Of a DNA stretch of 64,000 nucleotides, positions 38,571-54,482 are shown piece after piece. Every line of letters begins with the position of its first letter. Positions within the stretch are counted from its first letter, which is position 1. Origin of the DNA: Burkholderiaceae bacterium. GTDB taxonomy: Bacteria; Pseudomonadota; Gammaproteobacteria; Burkholderiales; Burkholderiaceae. The notes under the pieces were generated by a model that was not told the origin of the DNA, did no database searches, and saw nothing but the letters and a program-made list of their open reading frames with translations. The stretch spans positions 95,933 through 159,932 of the forward strand of contig CANHPL010000002.1 in NCBI GenBank assembly GCA_947462685.1. Reading direction: 5' to 3'. The position numbers and the translations under genes are program-made.

Positions 38571-39409
38571 TAATCTCGTAAAAGTTCATTAATGGCTGTT
38601 TTAGCCCTTGTCTGAGCGTCCACTTTTTTAACAATCACTGCAGCATAAAGGCTATATTTACCATCTTTAGAAGGAAGAGATCCTGGGACAACTACAGAGC
38701 CTGCAGGCACACGTCCATAATGAACCTCGCCCGTTTCTCGGTCATAAATTTTTGTACTTTGACCTATATATACGCCCATCGATAAAACACTATTTTCTTC
38801 GATGACTACACCTTCCACAACTTCAGAACGCGCCCCAATAAAGCAGTTATCTTCAATAATTACAGGGCCAGCTTGAACCGGTTCCAAAACTCCACCAATA
38901 CCAACACCGCCTGATAAATGAACATTCTTACCTATCTGGGCACAAGATCCAACAGTTGCCCAAGTGTCAACCATACTTCCTTCATCGACATATGCACCAA
39001 TATTGACGTAAGAGGGCATCAAAACGACATTTTTTCCGATAAATGAGCCACGTCTTGCGACTGCTGGTGGGACCACACGAAAGCCACCTTTTACAAAATC
39101 TTCTTGGGTATATTTTTCAAATTTCGAAGGCACCTTATCAAAAAACTGTGTGTAACCTCCAGCACTCATTAATACGTTATCTTGGAGTTTAAATGACAGT
39201 AAAACCGCCTTTTTAACCCATTGATGGACCGTCCATACCCCAACAGACTCCCTCGAAGCCACACGAATTTCTCCATAATTAAGCCCTTCAATAACCTCAG
39301 CAATACTGGCGCGCAATTCGGGGGTGGCATTTTGATTCGATATTTGAGCTCGGTTATCCCAAGCTTGGTCAATAATTGATTGAAGTTGATCTTTGTTTGT
39401 ATTTGTCAT
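38570..39409 (-). CDS. dapD: tetrahydrodipicolinate N-succinyltransferase
   Basis: A 279-residue left-handed beta-helix enzyme that succinylates tetrahydrodipicolinate, upstream of DapE. Hexapeptide-repeat segments are evident from [20 protein letters not shown] onward, including the family's [12 protein letters not shown] and [17 protein letters not shown]. Length is typical (about 275). First gene of its operon, with a well-formed promoter upstream. Confidence 0.96.
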   Translation of the reverse strand: MTNTNKDQLQSIIDQAWDNRAQISNQNATPELRASIAEVIEGLNYGEIRVASRESVGVWTVHQWVKKAVLLSFKLQDNVLMSAGGYTQFFDKVPSKFEKYTQEDFVKGGFRVVPPAVARRGSFIGKNVVLMPSYVNIGAYVDEGSMVDTWATVGSCAQIGKNVHLSGGVGIGGVLEPVQAGPVIIEDNCFIGARSEVVEGVVIEENSVLSMGVYIGQSTKIYDRETGEVHYGRVPAGSVVVPGSLPSKDGKYSLYAAVIVKKVDAQTRAKTAINELLRD

Positions 39410-39449
39410 AAGAGAGTTTTCAGATGTTAGGGCAATTTAATGTGATTAT

Positions 39450-39478
39450 TTTATATCTTTGTTGGCAAATGTTGTAAA
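39450..39478 (-). promoter_or_regulatory. sigma-70-type promoter of dapD
   Basis: Read on the minus strand: -35 TTTACA (39473-39478), a 17-base spacer, and -10 TATAAA (39450-39455), each differing from consensus by one base. Transcription would begin about 33 bases before the dapD start, in the 133-base gap shared with the divergent smc gene. Confidence 0.65.
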
Positions 39479-39542
39479 AACACAGAATCATTTACAAAAA
39501 TTGATATCATCATGTTTTAACGGTGAAAAAATGTAGATCGTT

Positions 39543-42500
39543 GTGAGACTGAAATCAATCAAACTAGCGGGGTTCAAATCCTTCGTTGACCCAACCATTT
39601 TTGATTTGCCCGGACAACTTATTGGCGTTGTAGGGCCAAATGGTTGTGGAAAATCTAATATTATCGACGCGGTCAGATGGGTTCTTGGGGAATCACGCGC
39701 AAGTGAATTGCGTGGCGAATCAATGCAAGATGTCATTTTTAATGGATCTGGTTTGCGAAAGCCAGCTGGCAGAGCGAGTGTTGAATTGGTTTTTGACAAT
39801 ACCGATGGGCGCGCTCAAGGGCAGTGGGCTCAGTTTGGTGAAATTTCTGTTAAACGTGTATTAACGAGAGACGGCGCCTCCAATTATTTAATTAATCAGC
39901 AAGTTGTCCGGCGTAAAGATATTCAAGATATGTTCTTAGGCACAGGTCTTGGTCCAAGGGCGTATGCAATTATTGGCCAAGGAACTATCTCAAGGATTAT
40001 TGAATCAAAGCCAGAAGAGTTACGTGTCTTTTTAGAGGAAGCTGCGGGTGTTTCAAAATACAAAGAGCGACGAAAAGAGACTGAAGCTCGGCTCGAAGAC
40101 ACCCATGAAAACCTGACACGTGTGCAAGATATTTTGCGAGAATTAGATGCCCAATTAATTAAATTACAATCCCAAGCAGAAGTTGCCCAAAAATATACGG
40201 GATACCAACAAGCAATGTACGAGCAGCAACAAATGTTGTGGGTTATGCGATACATTGAAGGTGAACAAAATCAGAATCAACAACAACAAATCATTCGTCA
40301 AGCGCAAATTGATTTAGAGGAAAAAATTGCATCGGTGAGATCAATCGAATCTGATTTAGAAATAAAACGTAATCAGCAATATGAGCTTCAAAATAATGTA
40401 TCCAAGGCGCAAGGTGATTTATACGAAGTAAATGCTCAGATTTCGAGAATTGAGTCTGAGATTAAATTTGCAAATGACTCAAAACAACGCCTAGAAAATC
40501 AATTAGAAAGTCTACAAACGCAACTATTACGCTGGCAAGCGCAATTTGATCATGCATCTGATCAGCAAACTAAAATTCAGGTTGAAATTGAGCAGGCTCA
40601 AGATCTTGATGAGATCTGTCAAACGGAGGTGAAACTTCACGAAGCAGGTTTGCCTGAACTTGATGATCGGTGGTTAAACTCCGAGCAACTTGTCAACCGA
40701 TTAAGAAACACCTATAACGAATTAGATAAGCAAGTCGTTAGTAGGAAAGCTTCTATACAAGGGATTAGTACTCAAATTCAACAATCAGAGCAACGCTTAG
40801 CGCGTTTACAAATTGATTTTGATAAACTAATTAAACCCAATGAAGATGCTTTAAATACAGCAATTGATCGTAGTCAAAGTGCCTTAAAGAAAAGAGACGA
40901 AGCCCAGATTAAATTACAAGCTTCTGAACAGGCAGTTCCAATAGCCGATAAAGCAAGACAAGAGTCCCAACAAGTTCTTCAGCACGCAAATCAATTGGTG
41001 GGTCAAACGCAAGCAAAATTATCGGCATTAAAGGGTATTCAAGAGAGAGTTCAGGCTCAAGGTAAATTGCGCCCTTGGTTAGAGCAGCATCAGTTACATC
41101 AGTTGCCAAGATTATGGCAAAAAATTCAAGTTGAAAATGGTTGGGAATCTGCAGTTGAGTCTATCCTCCGAGAAAGAACTGGCGCAATCCCGTCAAGCGA
41201 TTTAAATGATTCAGTTAAGTTTGTTGAAATGACCCCTCCAGGCCGAGTTGCTTGGTTTGAGGCTTCCAGTGATCAAGCTATTTCAAAACCAGCGAATGTC
41301 GGTAACTTAACGCCATTATTCAGTCGAATTGTGGTTAAAGATTTGGCATTAGTGGGTGTATTACAAGAATGGTTAGTCAATGTATTTGTAATTGATTCTG
41401 TAGTAGATGGTTTATCTAGAAGACAAGATTTACCAATTGGTGGAGTCTTCGTGGCGAAGTCAGGCCACATCATTTCACGCGTTGGTATTCAGTTGTATGC
41501 TGAAGATAATGAACAGTCAGGTTTAATCGCCCGAGCTAAAGAAATTGAAAGTTTAGAGTTGCAAATTAAATCTGAACAGATCATTCTTGATGAGTCTCAA
41601 AGTGAACATTCCAAAATGCAATCGCAATATCAGACGGCCCACCAGCAAGCTATTAATGATCGCTTAGCTGCTGAACAAACTGTAAAAGATGCACATCGTT
41701 TTGAAATGGAAACTTTGCAGCTCAAGCAAGCTGAGCAAGAATATGCCACTAAAGCAAATCAAGTAAACAATGATATTGCTGAAACAGAACAATCGATTAC
41801 TCATTTAAAAGCCACTTTAACGCAGAGTAAAGTTGATATCCATCAGCTTGAACAAGAAATTATTGAGTCTCGCACCCATTTTGAAAAGTCACAGGTAGAT
41901 CATCAAGAATTACAAAAAGCACGAGATGACGCTCTGAAAAATCATCAAAGTTTAATCTCAAAAGCTCAAGAGGCATCTTATCAATTAAGAACTTTTCTCC
42001 AGAGACAAAATGATTTAAATAGTGAAATAAAGATGTCTAATGAGCAGATTGAGCAAATTAAAAACTCAGAACAAAATATTCATCAAGATTTACAACAATT
42101 TTCTGATGCATCGCTACAAGAACAATTGCAGGAACAATTGGGCTTCCGCTCAGATAGAGAAAATGCCCTTGCGCAAGCTAGAACTATCTTTGATGACTTA
42201 GTCTTCGACATTAAGTCAACCGATGAAAATCGTATGGGTTTTGAAAAATTTATTGAACCAATACGTGAAAAAATTACTGCCGCTCAATTAAAAGAACAAG
42301 CATCTAGACTCACCGTTGAGCAATTTAACACTTTACTCATGGAACAGAATGCTGACATAGAAAGTATTAAATCAAAAATAACACCAGATCATCGTGTATC
42401 GCAATTGCAAACAGAAGTGAATCAATTACAAAATCAAATTCAAGGGCTTGGCCCAGTCAATATGGCAGCGTTAGATGAGTTAAAGTCATCTAGTGAAAGA

Positions 42501-43064
42501 AAAGGCTTCTTAGATGCCCAGTGCGCCGACTTAAATGAAGCCATGAGCACATTAACTGATGCCATAATGCGGATTGATGCTGAAACAAGAAGTCTCTTGC
42601 AAGATACCTTTGATCAAGTGAATCTCCATTTCTCACAAATTTTCCCTGCCTTATTTGGTGGCGGTAATGCCAAGTTGATGATGACCGGTGAAGAAATTCT
42701 GGATTCTGGGGTCCAAGTCATGGCGCAGCCACCTGGAAAGAAAAATACAACAATTCACTTACTATCCGGTGGAGAAAAGGCACTTACAGCAATTGCTCTC
42801 GTATTTTCATTATTTCAGTTAAATCCAGCACCATTTTGTTTACTAGATGAAGTAGATGCGCCTTTGGATGATGCAAATACGGCAAGGTACTCTGATATTG
42901 TTGCCAAAATGTCGCAAAAAACACAATTTTTGTTTATTTCTCACAACAAAATAACGATGGAAATTGCTAATCAATTGATTGGTGTTACGATGCAAGAGCA
43001 GGGCGTGTCTAGAGTAGTTGCTGTAGATTTACAAGCTGCCACTGCATTGACCCAGAGTGAGTAA
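39543..43064 (+). CDS. smc: chromosome segregation protein SMC
   Basis: A 1173-residue SMC ATPase, the expected size, that condenses and organises the chromosome. The N-terminal head has Walker A GPNGCGKS (31-38); long coiled coils flank a hinge at about residues 510-670; the C-terminal head has the signature LLSGGEKALTAIAL and Walker B CLLDEVDAPLDDANT. The start is GTG, encoding the standard MRLKSIKLAGFKSFVDPT. It is followed by zipA and ligA; no scpA or scpB gene is in the window. Confidence 0.97.
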   Translation: MRLKSIKLAGFKSFVDPTIFDLPGQLIGVVGPNGCGKSNIIDAVRWVLGESRASELRGESMQDVIFNGSGLRKPAGRASVELVFDNTDGRAQGQWAQFGEISVKRVLTRDGASNYLINQQVVRRKDIQDMFLGTGLGPRAYAIIGQGTISRIIESKPEELRVFLEEAAGVSKYKERRKETEARLEDTHENLTRVQDILRELDAQLIKLQSQAEVAQKYTGYQQAMYEQQQMLWVMRYIEGEQNQNQQQQIIRQAQIDLEEKIASVRSIESDLEIKRNQQYELQNNVSKAQGDLYEVNAQISRIESEIKFANDSKQRLENQLESLQTQLLRWQAQFDHASDQQTKIQVEIEQAQDLDEICQTEVKLHEAGLPELDDRWLNSEQLVNRLRNTYNELDKQVVSRKASIQGISTQIQQSEQRLARLQIDFDKLIKPNEDALNTAIDRSQSALKKRDEAQIKLQASEQAVPIADKARQESQQVLQHANQLVGQTQAKLSALKGIQERVQAQGKLRPWLEQHQLHQLPRLWQKIQVENGWESAVESILRERTGAIPSSDLNDSVKFVEMTPPGRVAWFEASSDQAISKPANVGNLTPLFSRIVVKDLALVGVLQEWLVNVFVIDSVVDGLSRRQDLPIGGVFVAKSGHIISRVGIQLYAEDNEQSGLIARAKEIESLELQIKSEQIILDESQSEHSKMQSQYQTAHQQAINDRLAAEQTVKDAHRFEMETLQLKQAEQEYATKANQVNNDIAETEQSITHLKATLTQSKVDIHQLEQEIIESRTHFEKSQVDHQELQKARDDALKNHQSLISKAQEASYQLRTFLQRQNDLNSEIKMSNEQIEQIKNSEQNIHQDLQQFSDASLQEQLQEQLGFRSDRENALAQARTIFDDLVFDIKSTDENRMGFEKFIEPIREKITAAQLKEQASRLTVEQFNTLLMEQNADIESIKSKITPDHRVSQLQTEVNQLQNQIQGLGPVNMAALDELKSSSERKGFLDAQCADLNEAMSTLTDAIMRIDAETRSLLQDTFDQVNLHFSQIFPALFGGGNAKLMMTGEEILDSGVQVMAQPPGKKNTTIHLLSGGEKALTAIALVFSLFQLNPAPFCLLDEVDAPLDDANTARYSDIVAKMSQKTQFLFISHNKITMEIANQLIGVTMQEQGVSRVVAVDLQAATALTQSE

Positions 43065-43066
43065 AA

Positions 43067-48823
<5,757 letters not shown>

Positions 48824-48826
48824 GGC

Positions 48827-49663
48827 TTAAGATTTTGGCGGAAAGGAATTGCCAAACAATGGTCTGACTATTTCCGGCGGAGAAGGAGAGTGTTCAGATA
48901 CAGTTAAAACTTCTACTCCAGAAGCGGTTACGAGCACGGTATGTTCCCATTGTGCAGATAAACTACGATCTTTTGTTTTAACAGTCCATAAATCAGGCAT
49001 TGTCCGAATTTCACGACGACCTGCATTAATCATTGGTTCAATCGTGAAAGTCATGCCCTCCACTAAAGAATCGCCAGTTCCAGGCTTTCCGTAATGCAAA
49101 ATTTGAGGGTCTTGGTGAAAAACCTTGCCGATGCCATGCCCACAATACTCACGCACAATAGAGTAACCCGCTTTTTCAGCATGGGTTTGAATCACATAAC
49201 CAATATCTCCCAAGCGAGTGCCCGGCTTTACTTGTGCAATGCCTAACCACATACATTCAAAGGTAATTTGGCATAATCGATTTGCCATAATCGAAGCATC
49301 ACCAACCAAGAACATGCGACTAGTATCTCCGTAATAACCCTCTGAAGTAATGACCGTAATATCAAGATTTACAATATCTCCAGATTTTAAGATTCTCTCC
49401 CCAGGTATACCATGGCAAATCACATCATTCACGGAAGTGCAAATGGATTTGGGGAAAGGCGGATATCCTGGAGGTTGGTAGTTCAGTGGTGCGGGGATGG
49501 TGTGTTGAACGTCCCGCATAAATTCATGACATAAACGATCGATCGTTTCGGTACTGACGCCTTCTTGAATCTGTGGGGTAATAAAATCCAACACTTCACT
49601 GGCTAATTTTCCAGCAAGCCGCATGCCATTCAGGTCAGATTCATCTTTAAATATAGATTTCAT
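48827..49663 (-). CDS. map: methionine aminopeptidase, type I
   Basis: From the ATG at 49663 the protein has 278 residues; a TTG 18 bases upstream is less likely. It removes the initiator Met from nascent proteins. Metal ligands are the two Asp of NLDITVITSEGYYGDTSRMF, the His of GHGIGKVFHQDP, and the Glu of FTIEPMI and WEHTVLV. The gene is divergent from rpsB, the classical arrangement in proteobacteria. Confidence 0.95.
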   Translation of the reverse strand: MKSIFKDESDLNGMRLAGKLASEVLDFITPQIQEGVSTETIDRLCHEFMRDVQHTIPAPLNYQPPGYPPFPKSICTSVNDVICHGIPGERILKSGDIVNLDITVITSEGYYGDTSRMFLVGDASIMANRLCQITFECMWLGIAQVKPGTRLGDIGYVIQTHAEKAGYSIVREYCGHGIGKVFHQDPQILHYGKPGTGDSLVEGMTFTIEPMINAGRREIRTMPDLWTVKTKDRSLSAQWEHTVLVTASGVEVLTVSEHSPSPPEIVRPLFGNSFPPKS

Positions 49664-49688
49664 AGTGGAATTATGACTCAAAGTCAGC

Positions 49689-49694
49689 TATAAT
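49689..49694 (+). promoter_or_regulatory. -10 box of the rpsB-tsf promoter
   Basis: A perfect TATAAT lies about 124 bases before rpsB, upstream of a structured leader. The -35 position (about 49666-49671, TGGAAT) is weak. The distance fits a long ribosomal-protein leader. Confidence 0.5.
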
Positions 49695-49745
49695 GTCATA
49701 ACTTTGTTTAGATGAATACTCTTATTGATCAACAAAGAATTACGA

Positions 49746-49791
49746 GTCAAACCATCCGGGGTGCCGCTTTTTAGCGTAATCAGGATTTGAC
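49746..49791 (+). promoter_or_regulatory. structured leader of rpsB, possible S2 autoregulatory element
   Basis: GTCAAA (49746-49751) pairs with TTTGAC (49786-49791), and TCC (49755-49757) with GGA (49783-49785), enclosing a GGGGTGCC segment and an inner hairpin CGCT-TTTT-AGCG (49765-49776). No T-run follows. Position, 27 bases before the rpsB start, suits feedback control by S2 as known for gammaproteobacterial rpsB leaders; identity with that motif is inferred. Confidence 0.5.
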
Positions 49792-49817
49792 TTTAGTTTA
49801 AACCCTAAGGAGAAATT

Positions 49818-50570
49818 ATGTCTGTGACAATGCGTCAAATGCTCGAAGCTGGTTGCCATTTTGGCCACCAAACCAGATTCTGGTCCCCCAAGATGGCTCC
49901 ATTTATATATGGCCATCGCAATAAAATTCATATTATTAACTTGGAAAAGACTCTTCCGATGTACGAAGAGGCGATTAAGTTTGCCAAAAATATTGCTTCT
50001 AAGCGTGGCACGATTTTGTTTGTGGGCACAAAACGCCAATCAAAAGAAATTATTGCTGAAGAAGCTACTCGTGCTGGTATGCCATACGTAGACGCAAGGT
50101 GGTTGGGTGGTACTTTAACCAACTTTAAAACAGTCAAAGGTTCGATTAAGCGTTTAAAAGAAATGACTGCCGCTCAGGAGAATGGCGAGTGGGAGCGTTT
50201 ATCCAAAAAAGAAGCTTTGATGTATGAGCGTGAAATAGATAAATTACAAAAATCTTTAGGTGGGATTCAGGACATGGGCGGTATTCCTGAAGCGATTTTT
50301 GTCATAGACATTGGGTATCATAAGATTGCCTTAACAGAAGCCAAAAAACTTGGCATTCCTGTCATAGCAGTGGTTGATACAAATCACTCACCAGAGGGTG
50401 TTGATTTCATTATTCCTGGAAATGATGACTCAAGTAAAGCGGTTACTCTATACGTGCGTGGAATGGTAGATGCCATCCTAGAAGGTAAGGCAAATGCAGT
50501 TAACCAAGTATTAGAGTCAATCAAAGAAACAACTGAGGAAGTTCAAGTCGAAGAAGGGCGGGAAGGTTAA
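49818..50570 (+). CDS. rpsB: 30S ribosomal protein S2
   Basis: A 250-residue S2, full length, starting [20 protein letters not shown] with the conserved [12 protein letters not shown] and later [12 protein letters not shown] and [23 protein letters not shown] segments split across the protein. The ATG follows AAGGAG. Its stop overlaps the tsf start by one base. The leader at 49746-49791 may regulate both genes. Confidence 0.98.
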   Translation: MSVTMRQMLEAGCHFGHQTRFWSPKMAPFIYGHRNKIHIINLEKTLPMYEEAIKFAKNIASKRGTILFVGTKRQSKEIIAEEATRAGMPYVDARWLGGTLTNFKTVKGSIKRLKEMTAAQENGEWERLSKKEALMYEREIDKLQKSLGGIQDMGGIPEAIFVIDIGYHKIALTEAKKLGIPVIAVVDTNHSPEGVDFIIPGNDDSSKAVTLYVRGMVDAILEGKANAVNQVLESIKETTEEVQVEEGREG

Positions 50571-51457
50571 TGGTAGCAATAACAGCTGGAATGGTGGGAG
50601 AGCTTCGGGCCAAGACCGATGCTCCCATGATGGAATGTAAAAAAGCGTTAACCGAAGCACAAGGAGATATGGTCCGTGCAGAAGAAATATTGCGCGTTAA
50701 ATTAGGCAGTAAAGCGAGTAAAGCCGCATCTCGAGTTACTGCTGAGGGAGTCATTGCTTCTTATATCAATGGTACACAAGGTACATTGATTGAAATTAAT
50801 TGTGAAACTGATTTCGTTTCTAAAAATGATGATTTCTTAAAGTTCACCCAAGATTGTGCCAAGTTAGCAGTTCAACATCAAATTGCAAATGATAATGTTG
50901 CTGCTCTATCGGCATTGCCATTAGACGGAAAGACAGTTGAGCAAATTCGCACCGAGTTGATTGGGCGTATTGGTGAAAACATTTCAATTCGTCGTTTCAA
51001 AGTATTCCATCAAGGTGCCGCATTGGTTTCCTATTTGCATGGAACTCGTATTGGTGTCATGGTCGAGTTTACCGGTAATGAGACAGCGGCTAAAGATGTG
51101 GCGATGCATATAGCTGCAATGAAGCCAGTATCTTTATCAACTGCTGATGTTCCAGCAGAGAAAATTGCAGCTGAAAAGAGCGTTGCCGAACAAAAAGCTG
51201 CGGAATCTGGTAAACCACCGGAAATCGTTGCAAAAATGGTTGAGGGTTCAATACAAAAATATTTAAAAGAAGTTTCTCTTTTAAATCAATCGTTTGTAAA
51301 AAATGACAAGCAGACAGTGGAGCAAATGCTGAAAGAAAACAATACTAGTATTCAATCTTTCACCATGTACATTGTTGGTGAAGGAATTGAAAAGCGTCAA
51401 GACGATTTTGCGGCAGAAGTTGCAGCTCAGGTTGCGGCAGCAAAAGGTGGTTCCTAA
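50570..51457 (+). CDS. tsf: translation elongation factor Ts
   Basis: A 295-residue nucleotide exchange factor for EF-Tu. The N-terminal UBA-like domain ([19 protein letters not shown]) and the Asp-Phe motif [13 protein letters not shown] that inserts near the Mg site of EF-Tu are present, and the coiled-coil and C-terminal modules are complete. It begins in the rpsB stop codon (TAATG) and is followed by an intrinsic terminator. Confidence 0.97.
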   Translation: MVAITAGMVGELRAKTDAPMMECKKALTEAQGDMVRAEEILRVKLGSKASKAASRVTAEGVIASYINGTQGTLIEINCETDFVSKNDDFLKFTQDCAKLAVQHQIANDNVAALSALPLDGKTVEQIRTELIGRIGENISIRRFKVFHQGAALVSYLHGTRIGVMVEFTGNETAAKDVAMHIAAMKPVSLSTADVPAEKIAAEKSVAEQKAAESGKPPEIVAKMVEGSIQKYLKEVSLLNQSFVKNDKQTVEQMLKENNTSIQSFTMYIVGEGIEKRQDDFAAEVAAQVAAAKGGS

Positions 51458-51478
51458 GCGTTTGTTTTTATTAAAAAA

Positions 51479-51504
51479 AGGCGCTTTTTAGGCGCCTCTT
51501 TTTT
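51479..51504 (+). terminator. intrinsic terminator after tsf
   Basis: AGGCGC (51479-51484), a 7-base loop, and GCGCCT (51492-51497) form a GC-rich stem followed by C and six T. It ends the rpsB-tsf transcript before pyrH. Confidence 0.88.
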
Positions 51505-51510
51505 AGCCCT

Positions 51511-51516
51511 TATAAT
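51511..51516 (+). promoter_or_regulatory. candidate -10 box of pyrH
   Basis: A perfect TATAAT lies 32 bases before pyrH, immediately after the tsf terminator. The -35 position (about 51488-51493) falls inside the terminator hairpin and matches poorly (TTAGGC). Confidence 0.5.
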
Positions 51517-51547
51517 AGTATTAATATCGTAAACAGAAAGAACCCAT

Positions 51548-52258
51548 ATGCCGGCCTATAAGAGTGTACTTCTTAAATTATCTGGTGAAGCTTTAATGGG
51601 TAATGATTCCTACGGAATCAATCCGACGACAATCAACCAGATGGTGACTGAAATCGCTAAGGTAGTTCAGCAAGGTATCAAACTGGCCATTGTAATTGGA
51701 GGTGGTAATATTTTTAGAGGTGTTGCAGGTGGCGCAGCTGGAATGGACCGCGCGACAGCAGACTATATGGGAATGCTTGCAACCATGATGAATTCTTTAG
51801 CGCTACAGGATGCCTTGCGTAAAAAAGGAGTTGAAGCGCGAGTTCAGTCTGCTTTAAGAATGGATCAAGTAGTCGAGCCCTACATCCGACCGAAGGCCAT
51901 TCGACACATGAATGAGGGCAAGGTAGTTATTTTTGCTGCTGGCACAGGAAATCCTTTTTTTACGACTGATACAGCAGCTGCTCTTCGCGGCGCTGAAATG
52001 GGTGTGGATATTGTTTTAAAGGCAACCAAAGTTGACGGTATTTACTCCAGTGATCCAAATAAAGATCCAAATGCTACTTTGTATGAATCGATTAGTTTTG
52101 ATGAGGCGATTATTAAAAACTTGCAAGTAATGGATGCAACAGCATTTGCCTTATGTCGAGATCGCCAACTACCGATTAAGGTATTTTCAATATTTAAACA
52201 AGGGTCTTTGCTCAGAGTAGTTAATGGCGAACAAGAAGGCACTTTAGTACATGTTTAA
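51548..52258 (+). CDS. pyrH: UMP kinase
   Basis: A 236-residue hexameric kinase phosphorylating UMP to UDP. The N-terminus [15 protein letters not shown], the [11 protein letters not shown] loop, the [12 protein letters not shown] helix and the [18 protein letters not shown] region are all characteristic. First gene after the tsf terminator, followed by frr after 13 bases. Confidence 0.97.
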   Translation: MPAYKSVLLKLSGEALMGNDSYGINPTTINQMVTEIAKVVQQGIKLAIVIGGGNIFRGVAGGAAGMDRATADYMGMLATMMNSLALQDALRKKGVEARVQSALRMDQVVEPYIRPKAIRHMNEGKVVIFAAGTGNPFFTTDTAAALRGAEMGVDIVLKATKVDGIYSSDPNKDPNATLYESISFDEAIIKNLQVMDATAFALCRDRQLPIKVFSIFKQGSLLRVVNGEQEGTLVHV

Positions 52259-52271
52259 TTAAGGAACTGTT

Positions 52272-52832
52272 ATGTCAGCAAATGAAGTTATATCTAATGT
52301 AGATCAACGCATGAATAAATCCTTAGAGGCTTTAAAAAATGCGTTAGCGAAAATTCGTACAGGAAGAGCTAGTACTGGGTTACTAGAGCACATCCAAGTC
52401 GATTATTATGGAAATCCAACCCCAATTTCTCAGGTTGCTGCTTTGGGTTTAGCTGATGCGAGAACACTGACTGCAACCCCTTGGGAAAAAAATATGATTG
52501 CAGTTGTAGAAAAAGCCATTCGGGATTCTGATTTAGGTCTAAACCCTGCGACTCAAGGAAATGTAATACGTATTCCAATGCCTGCTTTAACTGAAGAACG
52601 TCGTCGTGACTTGGTAAAAGTAGTCAAATCAGAAGGTGAAGATGCGAAGATTGCTATCCGTAATTTAAGACGTGATGCAAATGAATCTTTCAAAAAATTA
52701 ACTAAGGATAAGTTAATTTCAGAGGATGATGAGCGTCGTTCACAAGATGATGTTCAAAAGCGTACAGATCGTTTTGTTACAGAAATTGATAAGATTGTGC
52801 AAGAAAAAGAAAAAGAAATCATGACTGTTTAG
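52272..52832 (+). CDS. frr: ribosome recycling factor
   Basis: A 186-residue L-shaped factor that splits post-termination ribosomes with EF-G. The KIRTGRAST motif near residue 30, the beta domain [14 protein letters not shown], and the C-terminal helix ([19 protein letters not shown]) are conserved. Standard length and position between pyrH and uppS. Confidence 0.97.
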   Translation: MSANEVISNVDQRMNKSLEALKNALAKIRTGRASTGLLEHIQVDYYGNPTPISQVAALGLADARTLTATPWEKNMIAVVEKAIRDSDLGLNPATQGNVIRIPMPALTEERRRDLVKVVKSEGEDAKIAIRNLRRDANESFKKLTKDKLISEDDERRSQDDVQKRTDRFVTEIDKIVQEKEKEIMTV

Positions 52833-52852
52833 CCATTTAAATAATTAAAACA

Positions 52853-53629
52853 ATGGATTCTTATATTAATAGCTCCACCATAGAAGTGCCTACAACTAGT
52901 GTTATACCTCGACATATTGCGATCATTATGGACGGTAATGGTCGTTGGGCCAATCAACGTTTTTTACCCCGAGTAGCCGGACACTCTAAAGGCTTAGAGA
53001 CCGTTCGGAATATCGTTGAGCAATGTACTTTACAAGGCGTTGAGTACTTAACATTATTTGCTTTTAGTTCTGAGAATTGGCGTCGTCCAAAAGATGAAGT
53101 TAATTTTTTAATGAAATTATTTTTTAAAGCCTTAGATAAGGAAGTTGCTCGTCTTCATGAAAATAATATCCGCTTAAGATTGATTGGAGATATGAGTGGA
53201 TTTCCTGAAAATATCCGAAAACGTGTTGATATAGCCGAGCGTCTAACCGAAAATAATACCGGTTTAGTTTTGACGATTGCCGCCAACTATGGTGGCCGCT
53301 GGGATATTTTGAATGCTACCCGTAAAGCACTTGCTCATAATCCCAATATCGATCCTACACTGATCAATGAAGCATGGCTTCATCCGCATCTTGCCATGTC
53401 ATATGCCCCAGAGCCTGACTTATTTATCCGCACTGGTGGAGAACAGCGCATCAGTAATTTTGTGTTGTGGCAATTAGCCTATACAGAAATGTATTTTACA
53501 AATATATTCTGGCCAGACTTTGATGCCGAAGCGTTTGCAGATAGTCTGCATTGGTTTAGAAAACGTGAACGTCGATTCGGACAAACAGGTTTGCAGATCC
53601 TAGAAAAAACTATCGCTAAAAATGCTTAA
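52853..53629 (+). CDS. uppS: undecaprenyl diphosphate synthase
   Basis: A 258-residue cis-prenyltransferase making the C55 lipid carrier for peptidoglycan and O-antigen. The catalytic Asp27 is in IAIIMDGNGRWA; further family segments are GHSKGLETVR, AFSSENWRRP and the late PDLFIRTGGEQRISNF. The ATG lacks a clear ribosome binding site. Its stop overlaps the cdsA start by eight bases. Confidence 0.96.
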   Translation: MDSYINSSTIEVPTTSVIPRHIAIIMDGNGRWANQRFLPRVAGHSKGLETVRNIVEQCTLQGVEYLTLFAFSSENWRRPKDEVNFLMKLFFKALDKEVARLHENNIRLRLIGDMSGFPENIRKRVDIAERLTENNTGLVLTIAANYGGRWDILNATRKALAHNPNIDPTLINEAWLHPHLAMSYAPEPDLFIRTGGEQRISNFVLWQLAYTEMYFTNIFWPDFDAEAFADSLHWFRKRERRFGQTGLQILEKTIAKNA

Positions 53630-54482
53630 AATGCGTGTTATTACCGCTGTTGTTTTATTAGCTTTATTTATGCCTATTCTATTTTTTAGTTCAACCGTTA
53701 TTCTTTCTTTAGCGGTTTCTATTATTATTTCTTTGGCTTCTTGGGAGTGGGGCAGATTCATCTGGGGTGTGCAATCACGATACCCGATTTTTTACAGTCT
53801 CATGATTCAAATATTACTAGTCATATTAATTTATTGTCTGCAAGGTAACAATCCGAAACTTATTACTAGTTTCAGTGATTTCATGATGCTCATTTTGTGG
53901 GTAAGTATTATTTTTTGGCTGGTTGTTGTACCAATTATTTTGAGCAAGAAATTACAATTTTCGATAAAAAACAATACTCCCCTGCTCGCAATTGCTGGAT
54001 TGGTTATTTTCACAAGTAATTTGTATGCCTTTATTCTTTTGCGAGATAAAGGATTATGGGTATTACTTGCTGTGCTCATGATTGTTTGGACTGCTGACAT
54101 AGGTGCTTATTTTACTGGGAAAAAAATAGGTAAACATAAATTAGCACCTCAATTAAGCCCTGGAAAATCTATTGAAGGAGCAATTGGAGGAATGCTTGCG
54201 GTTTGTATATTGGGATTCGTCTTCTTTTCCTTTAATATTTCTTCTATGAACTTTTTTAATGTCATTGGGCATCACTATAGTTGGATGGTTTTAATACCCC
54301 TAAGCATATTTTTAGCTGGAATGAGTGTTGTCGGAGATTTGTTTGAATCCCAGCTCAAAAGATTATCTGGCATGAAGGATAGTAGTGGATTATTGCCCGG
54401 TCATGGCGGGGTTTTGGATCGTTTGGACGCACTATTGCCAGTCTTACCAATTGCGGCATTATGTATTCAAGGAATATCATGA
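53622..54482 (+). CDS. cdsA: phosphatidate cytidylyltransferase
   Basis: A 286-residue integral membrane enzyme making CDP-diacylglycerol for phospholipid synthesis. About eight hydrophobic helices are visible, and the family signature occupies the C-terminal region: QLKRLSGMKDSSGLLPGHGG followed by LDRLDA. Met4 (53631) is an alternative start. The stop overlaps the dxr start by four bases (ATGA). Confidence 0.94.
   Translation: MLKMRVITAVVLLALFMPILFFSSTVILSLAVSIIISLASWEWGRFIWGVQSRYPIFYSLMIQILLVILIYCLQGNNPKLITSFSDFMMLILWVSIIFWLVVVPIILSKKLQFSIKNNTPLLAIAGLVIFTSNLYAFILLRDKGLWVLLAVLMIVWTADIGAYFTGKKIGKHKLAPQLSPGKSIEGAIGGMLAVCILGFVFFSFNISSMNFFNVIGHHYSWMVLIPLSIFLAGMSVVGDLFESQLKRLSGMKDSSGLLPGHGGVLDRLDALLPVLPIAALCIQGIS

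Noticed and set aside
39488..39799. 103-codon open frame on the minus strand across the smc start
   Set aside because: Most of it is the complement of the conserved SMC Walker A region, and no plausible start signal was seen.
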